This document shows positions 1 to 11,339 of a DNA stretch of 64,000 nucleotides, one piece after another. Below the pieces are notes generated by a model, which saw nothing but the letters and a program-made list of their open reading frames with translations, did not search any database and was not told the origin of the DNA. The stretch's first letter is position 1. Every line of letters starts with the position of its first letter. Made by a program: the position numbers and the translations under genes. Origin of the DNA: Bursaphelenchus xylophilus (taxonomy: Eukaryota > Nematoda > Chromadorea > Rhabditida > Aphelenchoididae); the NCBI GenBank assembly GCA_904066235.2, contig CAJFCV020000004.1:3162001-3226000 (forward strand), in the 5' to 3' direction.

Positions 1-1585
1 TCTAGGCATGACCCTCTCAAGTCAGGCTCCAATGTCGATACCTCCAACATTACCCATCCCAAGTATCCTCAACAACGGCTCTGGCGGCGGAATTATGCAG
101 ACAGGCCAAGGAATTGTACATATACCACGGCTCCCTCCTCCGGATATACTCCAACAACAATTTCGGGTGAGTTTTGGCGACTACGTCGTAACTTCCGCAC
201 CTTATTATACAGTAAGAACAGCACCATAGGAGTCGTATCACATTTCCGACTATTCGACGCTAAACTTATTTAGTTTCAGCCCGGCGCACCTGTCAATGGT
301 CCCAGACCGCCAAACCTTAATGATCTGATCATCGCTCAACACCACATTCAACAGCAACAACTTCAGCGACAGTGGGCAGCATTAACCGGAGGATTCCAGC
401 CCAATTCCGGCTTGATGAACCCCGGAATCCCCATGGGATTATCGATAAACCCTGCCGCGTTGGCCGGAAATCCACAACTTTATCAACAGCTCCAACAGCA
501 AGCCGCCATTCAGCAAAATCAACGGAATAATCAGATCTTCGAGCAGATGCGGGAAATGGAGGAGAGAAAACGGCGGGAGATCGAGCAACAACAACAAAGA
601 GAGCGGGAACAGCGAGAGCAAAGGGAACGCCAAGAAAGAGAGCAAAGAGAACGGCAGTTGCAACAACAACAGGCCGCACAACAACAAGCACAGCAACAAC
701 AGAACCAACAACAACAGGAGCTGATGAACCAATTGCTTTTGGGTAAGAGAAGAGCTATCTTCTTTTAGAATGGAGTTTGGGAGCTTGAACATCTAATAGA
801 ATGGAGTTTGGAAGCTTGCTGGACCTCATTCCGTAGTATTGAGCCTATTTCTGAGTAAAACTTCCCATGGATAATATTAGAATTTAAACAAGTCACAAAC
901 AAATTTTTTTGAAGCCGTTTGAGCCTAAAATAATACATACTTGCTAGAACCCATGGAAACGTGCCATTTTGTTCTTTATTTTAGCATCCATCTTCATAGC
1001 TAGCTGCAATTTCCTCCATTCTCTTTCTTAGCTACCTAAAAATCAAAAAAATATATCTAAACCACTTACTTTTCTCATTTTTCAGCCGGAATGAACCCTC
1101 AAATGTTGCTCAATCTCCAAATCCAACAGAACATGATGAATGCTCAAGCCCTTCAGGCCAATCCTCTCGCCTCGTTGGCCACCTCGATGCCTTCCGCCTC
1201 TCAAAGCAACCAAATCAACGCTCAACAGTTGGAGGCGATAATGCGAGCGCATCAACCTCAGAACCAATCGGGAATGCCGGGCCTGAATCCGCAGATGGCG
1301 GCTCTTCTGACGGCGCAACAAACTCCTCAACGGCCTACCTCGAACCAGCAGCCGACGCCGCAAGGCACTCCTCATCAGCCGCCGCGAACCACTCCAACCG
1401 GTCCGTTGGCGGGCCTCACCCAGATGGCCAACCTGGCCGGACTCCCCGCCCAACAGATGCAGGGGATCGCGGCAAGTCAGGCCAACCTGGCCGCCATGCA
1501 GAACGCTCCGCAGGACGTTCAAATGATGCTGCTTCAGCAGCTGCTGAATCAGCGTCCCGGTCAGAACGGACTGGGCCAGAAATGA
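1..1585 (+). CDS. Gln/Asn-rich protein, 3' part (5' end outside window)
   Basis: The reading frame is open at the window edge. I read exons 1-166, 280-742 and 1086-1585, with donors GTGAGT and GTAAGA, acceptors TTTCAG, and joins in phase 0 and phase 1. The second exon holds a Met/Pro/Gln segment followed by a charged Glu-Arg-Gln repeat (about 540-660), probably a coiled coil or single long helix, then runs of CAA/CAG Gln. The third exon is rich in Gln, Asn, Pro, Met and Ala and ends QNGLGQK. There is no signal peptide or membrane segment. Such composition is common in transcriptional co-regulators and prion-like Q/N-rich proteins, but I recognise no catalytic domain and assign no function. 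It is unrelated to the receptor array that follows. Confidence 0.75.
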
Positions 1586-1688
1586 GTCCACAAATGGTTC
1601 TAACACAATACGGGTCCGACACAAAACTTCATGAATACGGTGCATTTTTGTACAAATTCCAAGAATTGGCATTTATTTCCGTGAGAAA

Positions 1689-2895
1689 GCGACATTTTAT
1701 ACGATGAAAGCTGTTTCCCTACATTTCATCCTATAACTTGTCGCGATCACTGAATTAGTTTTTATTGTAAAATTTTTAGAGATAGTTAAGAATTTTTGAA
1801 TGCCATTACTCATCCAGGTATATCTTATATTATACATACGCCTTCAAATTTGAACCTCCATCAAAATTGTTTGTTTCTTCGTGTGAAATACGGGCAAGAT
1901 TTCGACGGTTTCAACTCAGTGTTGTACATAACTACATAGTCTGTCTTTTTGTTGAGGTGATGACGAATTTTCGGAGGATGGCGACATTTTATACTATGAA
2001 AAATGCCTGAAAAATTTTTTGGTTTTTCTACAGGTTTCATCGTATAAAATGGTACCATCTGCGACCAAAATGTAACTTCGACGTTTTTGTAGTGAAATAC
2101 GGATCTATAAAGTTTCAGTTTAATTTTTTTTAATACAGACAACCCTTTTTCGATCAATACATCTTTTATCGTATAAAATGTCCCCCAAAAAATAAGTCAT
2201 TACCTCAACGAATGTCTTTTTTATCTCGAGGAAAATCAAATTTTTACTTTCAATCTAACAAATCAAAAGCCAAACAGGTTCCAACTCTGCTTTCTCTGCA
2301 AACATTCAGCTGTAAAATTACACTTGAAAATGTAAAACTTGTAATATTTTTTTCACGACAATAACCTTCCATGTTAATTAATAATTTGTAATATAGCCGT
2401 TATACACATTTACAACGATCGTTTGCATTGTTACATCCATATTATATTGCTCAAAGAGTTCTCCGTGTAACTAAATTTATTGTTTTTTACTCCGTTATTA
2501 TTAAGTTTGTGTGGAAATAAATTGTGAAAGAATTTAGTTTACGGCTATTTCTTGCATTACACTTGTGAAAAAAGAGGGGATTTGATGACATTATAAAACA
2601 ATGTAGTTATTGATGAGGGACCCCAAGGATGTCGGTTCGCAAGACTTGGCACGGTGACTTCTGAAAGAAAATCAAGCACTTAGGCCCTGCAGATCCATTC
2701 CAGTCCAACTAGTTGCTTCGTTTGGCCAGGCGGACGTTTTATACGAAGAAACACGTTTTATCGTATAACTTGTCGCCTAGGCTCAATCCATAACAACTCG
2801 GAGTACAAAATATGTTAGAAGCCTATTTCTAGCTCAGCCGAGTAAATGCGCCACACTAATCGTTACTAGTGCCATTTTATACGATGAATCATGTC
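1689..2895. repeat. Cluster of inverted copies of a TTTCATCGTATAAAATGTC motif
   Basis: Downstream of the Q-rich gene the motif TTTCATCGTATAAAATGTC or its reverse complement recurs at about 1689-1710, 1722-1744, 1980-2001, 2034-2053, 2165-2184, 2731-2750, 2753-2774 and 2871-2895. Several copies pair into hairpins: 1689-1744 begins GCGACATTTTATACGATGAAA and closes with the inverted copy ending TTGTCGC; 1980-2053 and 2728-2775 do the same. No open frame of note lies here. These look like termini or internal arms of small fold-back elements. The same motif recurs at 6.4 kb, 55.97 kb and 57.1 kb. Confidence 0.6.
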
Positions 2896-3094
2896 CCACC
2901 GTGATTCGTTGTGTAAACTTGCACTGACTGTGTAAACGCCAGTAAGAGAAAAAAATTGATGATTTTGCAGAAATTTGCAGCCAAAGAAATGAGGTTCCAC
3001 AATAGCAGCACTTTCGAGACTCAAGATGCCATTCGTTATACCGTACTGTAGCAACATTAGTCATCGCAAATATGATGACAATTACTTTGTATCA
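2185..3094. other. AT-rich intergenic DNA, no gene seen
   Basis: Apart from the motif copies near 2.73-2.9 kb I see only short random frames and A/T tracts. An AATAAA lies near 2517, but no coding frame can be tied to it. Confidence 0.5.
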
Positions 3095-3096
3095 TA

Positions 3097-4638
3097 CAGT
3101 AGCTGCCAAAAAACTGTCAATTTTTTTGTTTTTTGTGTAACTCTGCCCAACGTGGACGGATTTCAACGAAACAAATACCATTCTGTAGAGAATTACTGCT
3201 GTTATCTAATGGAGTAGCGGTTGGATCGATTTTACATCTTAGTGTGTAACAACTGTCGATGTAAAATTTTTGGAAAGACAAAAAACTGTCAATTTTTCCA
3301 AAAAAATTTTACCGCTTGCATACGTCGCGGCAAATCATGGGCTTATACATTTCGATCTTTAAATAAAGTCCCACTGTACATAATTAACCATCAAAGGGAG
3401 CCAAGAAAGTTAATTTAGTAGACCTTTTGGTGGTCCCAAGTTCGATACCCCAAAACATGACGTTTAAGAAAAAATCGATTTTTTTCTTTGACTTAGCATT
3501 AATGCAATACCTTGCAGTAGAAGCTAGGCAACCTACAATTAAAATAGAGCAATGATTGGGAGCCTAAATGTAATTCTACGGACTCCACTTGACATTCAAG
3601 TTTTTCTGGCAGTAGATGTACCGTGGAACTTCAGCCCGGGTGCTTCCGTAGACACCTCTAATCGTAGTTCCAACGCGACAGAAGACACCCATGTTAACAG
3701 TGAACAGTTTAGAACCGCTACCGCACCAGGCCCGTACTTTGCGCGTAAAAGAACAAGCTCCTAAATGGAATTTTTGAAGAAAAATTGTTGTCTCGATTTT
3801 CACTCTCCATAGGATGGAAATAACCCAGCGCAAGGACAAGCAAGATGTTGTCCCATACACTTACAGCCATTCCTGACATTTCTAACGCAATTTCACGCCC
3901 TCTAACGTGTTTCTAAAGTCTTAAGCTGGCTTGCAACTTTCCACAAAAAATTTTTTTGGGCAATGACAACATAACCCTCCGTAATTCTTACGTGACTTGC
4001 ATCGCCGTCCTACAAATGCCCATAAAATGCTTCTAGAACATCTGTGATCATGTATTGATAAAACATTAGCAAGTTGTTACAAAGGCGGGGGGCAACAAGG
4101 CCAAGTCTCTACAGAAACTCGATTACCGGAGAAACTTGAATGTCAAGTCGAGTCCGTAGACTTACATTTAGGCTCCCAATCATTGTTATATTTTAATTGT
4201 AGGCTGTCTAGCTTCTACTGCAAGGCATTGCATTAATGCTAAGTCAAAGAAAAAAATCGATTTTTTCTTAAACGTCATGTTTTGGGGTATCGAACTTGGG
4301 ACCACCAAAAGGTCTACTAAATTAACTTTCTTGGCTCCTTTTGATGGTTAATTATGTACAGTGGGACTTTATTTAAAGATCGAAATGTATAAGCCCATGA
4401 TTTGCCGCGACGTATGCAAGCGGTAAAATTTTTTTGGAAAAATTGACAGTTTTTTGTCTTTCCAAAAATTTTACATCGACAGTTGTTACACACTAAGATG
4501 TAAAATCGTTCCAACCACTACACCATTAGATAACAGCAGTAATTCTCTACAGAATGGTATTTGTTTTGTTTAAATCCGTCCACGTTGGGCAGAGTTACAC
4601 AAAAAACAAAAAAATTGACAGTTTTTTGGCAGCTACTG
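3097..4638. mobile_element. 1.54 kb fold-back element with ~500 bp inverted arms, TA target duplication
   Basis: The ends are CAGTAGCTGCCAAAAAACTG at 3097 and its reverse complement ending at 4638, each flanked by TA (3095-3096 and 4639-4640). The left arm 3097-3600 is repeated almost exactly, inverted, at 4137-4638. It includes the stretch where a TTTTTTCTTTGACTTAGC-like segment is mirrored. The 540 bp spacer has no long coding frame. TA duplication and CAGT ends place it among Tc1/mariner-type non-autonomous elements; the long arms give it a foldback form. Confidence 0.85.
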
Positions 4639-4942
4639 TATTTGCTTAGTTCTCTCGCAGAATCCTCTATAGCCTGCTTGAAACAAAACGGACAGATTGT
4701 GGCCGACGTTCAATTACTCAAAATTTGTTTGATGTTTTGCAAACGTCATATCGCTATAATAAGGTCTTTTCATTTATTTGGAAGTCTGTGCAAATAATCT
4801 TCAAAAAAATTTTAATATTTTTATCTCCAATTGAAGCCAAGTTCTGGACCATAAGTTCAGCCTAAGCAAACGGACCGTCTCTTGTGGGTGGAGTTGAGTC
4901 CTAATGTTTGCCAAACATTCAATGGTAAGTATGTTCGTTTAT

Positions 4943-4950
4943 TATAAAAG
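4943..4950 (+). promoter_or_regulatory. TATA box of the small peptide gene
   Basis: TATAAAAG stands 50 nt before the start codon at 5000, the spacing expected for a TATA box plus a 20-25 nt leader. Confidence 0.5.
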
Positions 4951-4999
4951 GAAGAGCGGAGATATCTCCCTTACCAACTTATTGTCCAGAACATCCGAT

Positions 5000-5239
5000 A
5001 TGAATTCAGCTGCTGTTCTCTTACTACTGTGTTTTCTCAGTCTTCAAGCCTTCATCGAAGCTCGCCCACCCGCTGCAGAGCCGGCTTTGGAAGCTGTCAA
5101 CATTGTGAAACGCCAATCCGATGGAGATTGGGATTCTCCGAGAGGTGGCGGGAGTTACGGTGGTCGGGGGTCTGATGGCGACTGGGATGTGCAGTACTAC
5201 GCTAATCAAAAACCACACGACGACGGCTGGTGGGCCTGA
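5000..5239 (+). CDS. Small secreted peptide precursor (neuropeptide-like)
   Basis: A single-exon, 79-residue protein. Residues 1-21 form a clear signal peptide (MNSAAVLLLLCFLSLQAFIEA). After an Ala/Pro-rich spacer a dibasic KR (about residues 37-38) precedes a Gly/Asp/Trp-rich tail in which SDGDWD occurs twice, ending DDGWWA. Signal peptide, dibasic site and repeated motif are the layout of neuropeptide-like or short antimicrobial precursors. No known family is recognised. I chose the ATG at 5000 over the upstream in-frame ATG at 4904 because it starts the signal peptide and fits the TATA box at 4943. AATAAA follows near 5278. Confidence 0.7.
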   Translation: MNSAAVLLLLCFLSLQAFIEARPPAAEPALEAVNIVKRQSDGDWDSPRGGGSYGGRGSDGDWDVQYYANQKPHDDGWWA

Positions 5240-5394
5240 AAAAAAAATTTGTGGCGCTTGTATATCGAAAAGTTCTTGAATAAAATACTTATATAATGTG
5301 ACACTTTAATTTCATAGCTACTTCTACCGTACAGGGTAATAATTCTCAAAAATGAAGTTTTTAAGCACCAACCTGGCGAAGATCCGGACAAAAG

Positions 5395-5490
5395 TGTTTT
5401 TATCTCTCCACATTTCACGTACTCCCTCGGCCACAAAGACCGCTCAGTATCTCGGTTGTCTCTGCAAAACGCGAGCATGGAGAGATACAT
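5395..5490. mobile_element. Relic of PIF/Harbinger-like MITE (family B)
   Basis: The stretch containing CTCCACATTTCACGTACTCC, then CTCAGTATCTCGG and GCAAAACGCGAGC, matches the inner-right part of the family B element seen intact at 16216-16659 and 26586-27037. No terminal repeats remain. Confidence 0.5.
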
Positions 5491-5801
5491 TCTTCGGAGG
5501 TCAAATTTGTGTCTCAATAACTCGACCAACAACAAGCGGTTATTGCCAACCCTACTCTCTCGTTTGTTGCTGACGCTTGAAATACAAAGTATGAATTAAA
5601 AAAACCCGAATTATCAAGCCGGAGTATTTTTAAATATTACAGTACCGGGAAGTTTCCCGGCTTCTTTACAGGTGGCTTAATATCAACCCCACACGAGCAT
5701 AAACTCGCTGAAAACAAATGTCAGTTAATCTACACGTAGGTCAGACCATAGAACTGTTAAAGAATAAACGTTGCTCAATAAACAACGTTTATTCTCTTTA
5801 C

Positions 5802-7804
5802 ATGCTCTTTGTGAATGGGCTCTCCGCCTTGACCCGGATTGCTCTGCCAATTGTCACCCTTTTGGAGTCGATTTGCGCGCCTCTTATCATCTTCTTGGCC
5901 GTATTTCACTCGAAGAAGATGCATCGATATCGATTTCTGATCATAAACAACGTAATTTGGAGCTGTTTGTTCAATTGGACCGTTTGGTTTGCGGACCCGG
6001 CTTTTCTGTTCCCGGCAGCATGCCTCGTTCTATACAACCCTCTCGTTCATCGGGTTCCAGTGGCCAAAGGAGTTTCGTCGTTCATGATCTTTTGTTTAGT
6101 GAATGTTGAGTTGGCTGTGGTTTGGAGCTTGTTGTATCGGTATTTCATGGTAAGGAAATACCCGGCGGTCATGGTTATTTGACGTAACTGTACCATACAT
6201 TGCGGTTGGCATATCATTTTGTCCAGCAGTGTAGTAGGTCGGCCACCCGATGCCTTCCAAGGTGCGAGAATTGGCCGCTATGAATAAACTGCATCACATT
6301 TCACTAAAAAATCCGAACTCCCTCCTTTTTTGTACACTCCGCCATTTTGAAAATTGAAAAATATAGGTGCGAGATGTTATACGATGAACATGTCCCAGCT
6401 AATTTTTTCAATTTTTAAATTAAAAAAATTTTTTTCCATCGTATAACATGTCACAAATAATTTTTCTCAGCTTGAAAAAAGGTTAAATCGTACAACATGT
6501 CACAATTTATTTTTTCAAATTTCAAAATGAGAAGGAATGTTCAAAAAAGGGGAATGTTCATTCAAGAGAGAGTGTTCAAAAAGGGGGAGAGTTCGGGCTC
6601 AAGCGGACCTGATCCAGTAGCAAAAAGAGGTGCCATTTTGCATCCGGGAAGTATCAAAAATATGGCAAAATGTTTCCTTCTCCAAGTGAAAAAACTCCGA
6701 TTTCAAAAGCGCGCCATCAAAAAGAAGTTTTATTCACTGGGAGGGGGAAGCATTTTGCCACATTTTTGATGCTTCCCGGATGCAAAATGGTACGTTTTTG
6801 CCACTGGATCGGGTCCGTCACTGCTTTTCAGTCCTTCCCCGGCAAGCTCAGCGACTTTGTGGAGAAAGGAAGGCTCTGCTGGATATGCGTGGTCTCCATA
6901 CATGCTGCCTTCTACGGAGTTGCATTTCTGCCATTCTACTTTCATCCAATTCGGAGTAAGTTTCTTTTTGCCTATATACACAGTATAAGAGCAGGTTCCG
7001 TGGACCAGTCGATTGAAAAGGTCCGTCTGCTCGACCAACTTCCCCACTTCAACGATATTGAACCGGAGATTGGGTACATTTGTGCTCCCAATGTGAAGCT
7101 CGTGTCCAAATGGACCTTTGCCGCCTTTATAACCATGATTCTGTGGTTTATTGTGGGAATGATCATTTTTAGCACCATGTTTTACAGAATTATGGTGGTT
7201 TTTCAGCAAACGAACATGATGAGTAGCACTCAGCAGATGCATGTCATCTTGTTCAAGGTTAGCATTGCTCTAATTTTTATAACGCTATGTGCAACAGTGG
7301 CGGACCTGATCCAGTGGCAAAAAACGTACCATTTTGCATCCGGGAAGCCTTAAAAATGTGGCAAAACACCTCCCTCTCCAAGTGAAAAAACTCCGATTTC
7401 AAAATCGCGCCCACTCTTTTTGTGAAGGAATTCAAAACGGAGTTTTTTAGTTGGAAATGGAGGCATTTTGCTACATTTTTGGGCACTTCACGGATGCAAA
7501 ATTCTACGTTTTTTGCCACTGGATCATCACTGTACAGGCCGTTAGTGTTCAACTGTTCGTTGGCTACATTTTCCTCCTCTTCCCCACCGCCGCTCTTCTC
7601 TTAACCATTGCCCTTCGATGGGACGAGGGAACTACGATTGCCGCCTTCTGCATCATGTTGGTGCAGGCCCACGGATGCGTTGATTTTGTTACAATGATCT
7701 ATTTCATAACGCCGTATCGCAGAAAACTGCTTGAAATCCTTGGCCATAACTATCGAAAGGCCAAATTGCGGGGTAGCACTACGCTTGTTCAGACAACTGT
7801 ATGA
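5802..7804 (+). CDS. Chemoreceptor, SRH/SRI-type 7TM (receptor 1)
   Basis: Exons 5802-6149, 6832-6955, 6995-7257 and 7538-7804 give 333 residues. By eye TM1-3 lie in exon 1, TM4 in exon 2, TM5 in exon 3 and TM6-7 in exon 4. TM7 ends HGCVDFVTMIYFITPYRRKL (PYR near residue 305), the hallmark of the SRH/SRI branch of nematode chemoreceptors, which act as G-protein-coupled receptors in ciliated sensory neurons. The start MLFVNG was chosen because it aligns with the other paralogues, not the ATG at 5718. Introns 1 and 3 each contain a CAGTG MITE. In intron 1 the MITE ends 8 nt before the exon, and in intron 3 the acceptor AG is 3 nt past the TA duplication. No frame damage is seen. Confidence 0.85.
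6369..6505. repeat. Three copies of the CATCGTATAACATGTC motif in intron 1
   Basis: GATGTTATACGATGAACATGTC (about 6376), CCATCGTATAACATGTCAC (about 6437) and AATCGTACAACATGTCAC (about 6486) are variants of the motif clustered at 1.7-2.9 kb. The first two are inverted and could pair across the A/T-rich spacer. Confidence 0.5.
6600..6823. mobile_element. CAGTG MITE copy 1 (receptor 1, intron 1)
   Basis: The inverted ends carry GGACCTGATCCAGTAGCAAA and TTTGCCACTGGATCGGGTCC. The right end CACTG stops at 6823, directly before CTTTTCAG and exon 2. The left terminal bases are degraded. It belongs to the TA-flanked Tc1/mariner-like MITE family repeated throughout the window. Confidence 0.8.
7295..7532. 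mobile_element. CAGTG MITE copy 2 (receptor 1, intron 3)
   Basis: CAGTGGCGGACCTGATCCAG at 7295 is mirrored by GGATCATCACTG ending at 7532, followed by TA. It fills most of the 280 bp intron. The splice acceptor CAG lies immediately after the TA. Confidence 0.85.
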
Positions 7805-9031
7805 GAATAATGTCATTCACACAGCACGGAACTAAACGAGATAAAGACTTCGGTTTGATAGTCTGAAGGACCTAGAAGAAGGGCCTAGAAGAAGCTGTAT
7901 TTTGAAGGCGGTTGCAAGGCTTATTGTCGAGAGGTAATCTGATGGCTGGGAAGTTCGGCAAGAAGGGAAAAACTAATCGAATGTAGGTTGGAATAGTCGC
8001 TATCATTCTTCAAGCCGTAAGAAACGACTCCAGTTAGACGTGAATGAACTATCATTAGATTGCAGTGCCCTAACTACGTAATTAAAGAGTAAACTTTCTA
8101 AATATGTTGACTTTAGCCTACGACATTCGCTGCAAATAATACCACAAATTTGTATGACATATTACAAGCCATTTTAATCTTGCTTCGCTAAGCTACTCGG
8201 AATGCGCGTAGTTTTGCTTTTGCATCGCTCAATTACATATTCACGTAGTTTTGCTACTTACTAAACTTGCAAATGTCTTATGATTAATGCATAAAGGTTA
8301 AGGACCTCCTGGGAAAGGTTGACTATGGCTTTTTGCGGCTCTGGAAAGTAACGAAGGCTATAACAGAACCCTACAAACCTTCAAAGTTCTGTTCAAGCTC
8401 CTATATTGCAAGCCCCGAAAAAACCCGTCATTTCTCTGTAATTTGCAATCGAAAAAATCCAAATTTTCTGGATCATTTTCAGCCGTAAAATTACTGATTT
8501 TGCGGGGTAAAAGAGCCATACTTTAACAGGTCGTAGGACCTCAGTTCGCACTCAAAAACTTTTTATTTCATAGACAAAATGTCACTTAAAAAATGCCTAT
8601 TCCGAAAAATAAGTCTCTGCGCCGCCACCGCCAAAAGCCATAGCCTCCGACTTATCTTCTCGTTTTTTGAAAGATCTGGAACAATTGCAAATTCCAGAAC
8701 TACGTCTTCATTTCCAGCTTTTGTAATTGCCGACTTGCGTGTGTATTTTTGCGTTTGACTTTTTTCTAATCCACGACTACGTGAAATTCCATAAAATTTC
8801 CAGGTGGTATGCAAACACTCAGTTTTGACAAAACAAGTACATTAAATACCCACAGTTTCACATTGAGCCCTGGGTCTTTTTGAGTAGATGTAAAATAAAT
8901 TTTCTGCCGTTATCTATACAGAAAACTATTGGTTGCTGACTTCAGTAATACCAGGCTTCTATCGGAGGACTGTGTTAATGAAATGTTTCAAGTCTAGTGT
9001 TCTGCCGTGAGCCGCATCTTGCTGTTAGTTT
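7805..9031. other. Intergenic spacer without recognisable gene
   Basis: About 1.2 kb between receptors 1 and 2. No chemoreceptor exon remnant, RNA gene or terminal inverted repeat was recognised. The minus-strand frame near 8563-8814 has no supporting features. Confidence 0.4.
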
Positions 9032-10293
9032 ATGCTCTTTGTGAATGGTTTCTCGGGGCTGACAAAACTCGCATTACCCGTTGTAACTATCATTGAGTCC
9101 ATTTGCGCTCCAATGATCGTGTATCTGGCCCTATTTCATTCCAAGAAAATGCGTCGATATCGCTTTTTTATTATCAACAATGTGGTCTGGAGCTGTCTTT
9201 TCAATTGGGCCGTTTGGTTTGCCAAACCGGCTTTCATGTTTCCGGCAGCGTGCGTTGTGTTCGAAAATAGGCTGCTCCATCGGGTTCCAGTGGCCAAAAT
9301 TGCCGGCTCGTTGATGGTAATTCTATTCGTCAATGTGGAGCTGGCTGTGGTTTGGGTTCTCTTCTATCGATACTTCATGGTAAGGGTTCTAATTATAGAG
9401 TTGGCATGTTCTTTTTGACAGAAAAACATGAATTTGTTTCAGGCGTATCCCGGAAAAGCCAGCGATTTTGTGGAGAAGGGAAAGGGCTTCATCATTTCCA
9501 TTGTAATCACACAATTCGTTGCTTATGTCCTTTTCTTCATCCCATTTTATATACATCCTATTAGAAGTGAGTTGCAAAAACGATTTATTGTCATCTTGCT
9601 ATATGAGTCACATGTATACAAATATTATACATGTGCAAAAATTTATCAGAAACATATTGTCAGGCTCTCCAGATCAATCCATTGAAAAGATCAGACTTCT
9701 CGACCAGCTCCCTCATTTCGAAGAAATCGAGCCTGAGGTTGGCTACATCTGCGCGCCGAATCTTCTTCTTGTCTCGAGATACTGTTTATTCGCAGCCGTC
9801 ATGCTGATAATTTGTTTTTTGGTTGGGATGGCCATGTTTTCTATCATGGGTCATCGTGTTATGGTTGTTCTGCCCAGAATGAACATGATGAAGAGCACCC
9901 AACAAATGCATGCCATGTTGTTCAAGGCAAGGCTCTGTTTTAACATAGCTCTCGTATAGTCATCACGTGACGGTTGCATATCGTAAAATATACTGTACTT
10001 TTCAGGCAGTCTCAGTCCAAATCTGGGTTGGCTACGTCTTCCTTCTCTTCCCTTCGGCCATCCTGTTCTTAGCCATTTCGTATCGGTGGAACGAGGGCAC
10101 AACCGTGGCGGCATTTTGCATTATGATGGTGCAAACGCATGGATGCGTGGACTTCATAACAATGATTTATTTTATTGTGCCGTATCGAAGGAAATTGCTA
10201 CAGGTCTTGGGACAGAACTTCCCGAGCAAGCAGGTCGTACGAGCCAGTAGCACTGTGCTGCGGAGGGCGCTACCAGATGAGCCCGAGGATTAG
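9032..10293 (+). CDS. Chemoreceptor, SRH/SRI-type 7TM (receptor 2)
   Basis: Exons 9032-9379, 9443-9566, 9664-9926 and 10006-10293 join in the family phases (348, 124, 263 and 288 nt) and encode 340 residues. It starts MLFVNGFSGL and closes HGCVDFITMIYFIVPYRRKL with a polar tail ending DEPED. Intron 3 uses a GC donor (AAG|GCAAGG), as in receptors 3 and 4. All other splice sites are canonical and the gene looks intact. It is closest to receptors 1 and 3 over exons 1 and 3 (SPDQSIEKIRLLDQLPHF block), so the three form a local tandem subgroup. Intron 2 is short and AT-rich. Confidence 0.87.
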
Positions 10294-10377
10294 CAATGTG
10301 CGTTAAGCTTGAAAAGAAACTATTTCAAAAATTCAAATGCGTGGAAATCACAATTCTTGGTTTTAAAACAAGCCCAT

Positions 10378-10617
10378 GCACGTCAATCCAGAATAGAACA
10401 AAAAATTTCCCGCCCCTTTTTGGTGATTCGTTCAAAACGAAATGTCACTATCCGATAAAAAGCACTTTCTTATCTTTCTTCTTCCTTTTCGAGAAAAAGC
10501 AATTATTTCGGGCGAGAAAAAGTGCCGATAATTTCGCGACATTTCGTCTGTCTTTTTAATCAATGAAAACGATACGAAGTTTCGAAACGGTTCAGGAAAT
10601 GCGATGGATTGGCGTGC
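10378..10617 (+). mobile_element. Family C MITE, copy 1 (GCACGTCAATCCAG ends)
   Basis: GCACGTCAATCCAG at 10378 and GGATTGGCGTGC ending at 10617 are inverted. The 240 bp body matches, in reverse, the element at 11579-11818 inside receptor 3. The outer bases GCACGTCAA are shared with family A (GCACGTCAAACTGAG). Confidence 0.75.
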
Positions 10618-11339
10618 CGTGGCCTAAAATTTTCGGAATTTTCACGACTAAAAATCAACTATGCTTTTTACAGGTGCTTTTTACAGATGACACATGCATG
10701 GACAAAAAAAGTAAGCGAGTAGCACTGGGAAATGTAGTCTGCGCTTCCACAGCTGCATTTGGAATACCGCTGTCACGCCAGGATCACTGAAGGCGCGTTT
10801 GATTCCATTTTATGTTATTTGTAAATGCCTTCTCAACCCTAACACAATATGTTCTACCCATTGTCACTGTCGCCGAGTCCATTTGTGCCCCGTTCATCAC
10901 ATATCTCGCATTATTCCACTCCAAGAAAATGCATCGATATCGATTTTTGATCATGAACAACGTCTTCTGGAGCTGTTTGTTCAATTGGACGGTGTGGTTC
11001 GCGAAGCCAGCATTTCTGTTCCCGGCGGCGTGCTTGATCCTCTACAACCCTCAAGTCCATTGGGTCGTGCTGGCCAAGGCGGTCGCCTCGTTTATGATGT
11101 TCACCTTTATTAATGTGGAGTTGGCTATTGTGTGGACGTTGTGCTACCGGTATTTTATGGTAGGAACATTCTCGGATTTTTTTAACCCTTTTTTATTTTC
11201 CGGCCTTCCCAGGGAAACTCAGCGATTTTGTGGAGAAAGGAAAGGTCGCCTTGATAGTCATAGCGGCGATACAAGTTCTGTTCTATTCCATTTGTTTCCT
11301 GCCGTTTTTCCTGCATCCAATTCGAAGTAAGTTGCCCTT

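Noticed and set aside
3221..4514. Two nearly identical 65-residue frames at 3221-3418 and 4317-4514
   Set aside because: They lie in the two inverted arms of one fold-back element and only reflect its sequence symmetry.
5206..5535. 109-codon minus-strand frame over the small peptide gene
   Set aside because: It is antisense to a gene with a clear signal peptide and to a family B relic, and shows no features of its own.
5718..5801. Upstream ATG as the start of receptor 1
   Set aside because: It would add 28 residues with no counterpart in any paralogue; MLFVNG at 5802 aligns with the others.
7258..7537. Introns created by MITE insertion (introner hypothesis)
   Set aside because: The same intron positions and phases exist in paralogues without any MITE, so MITEs entered existing introns.
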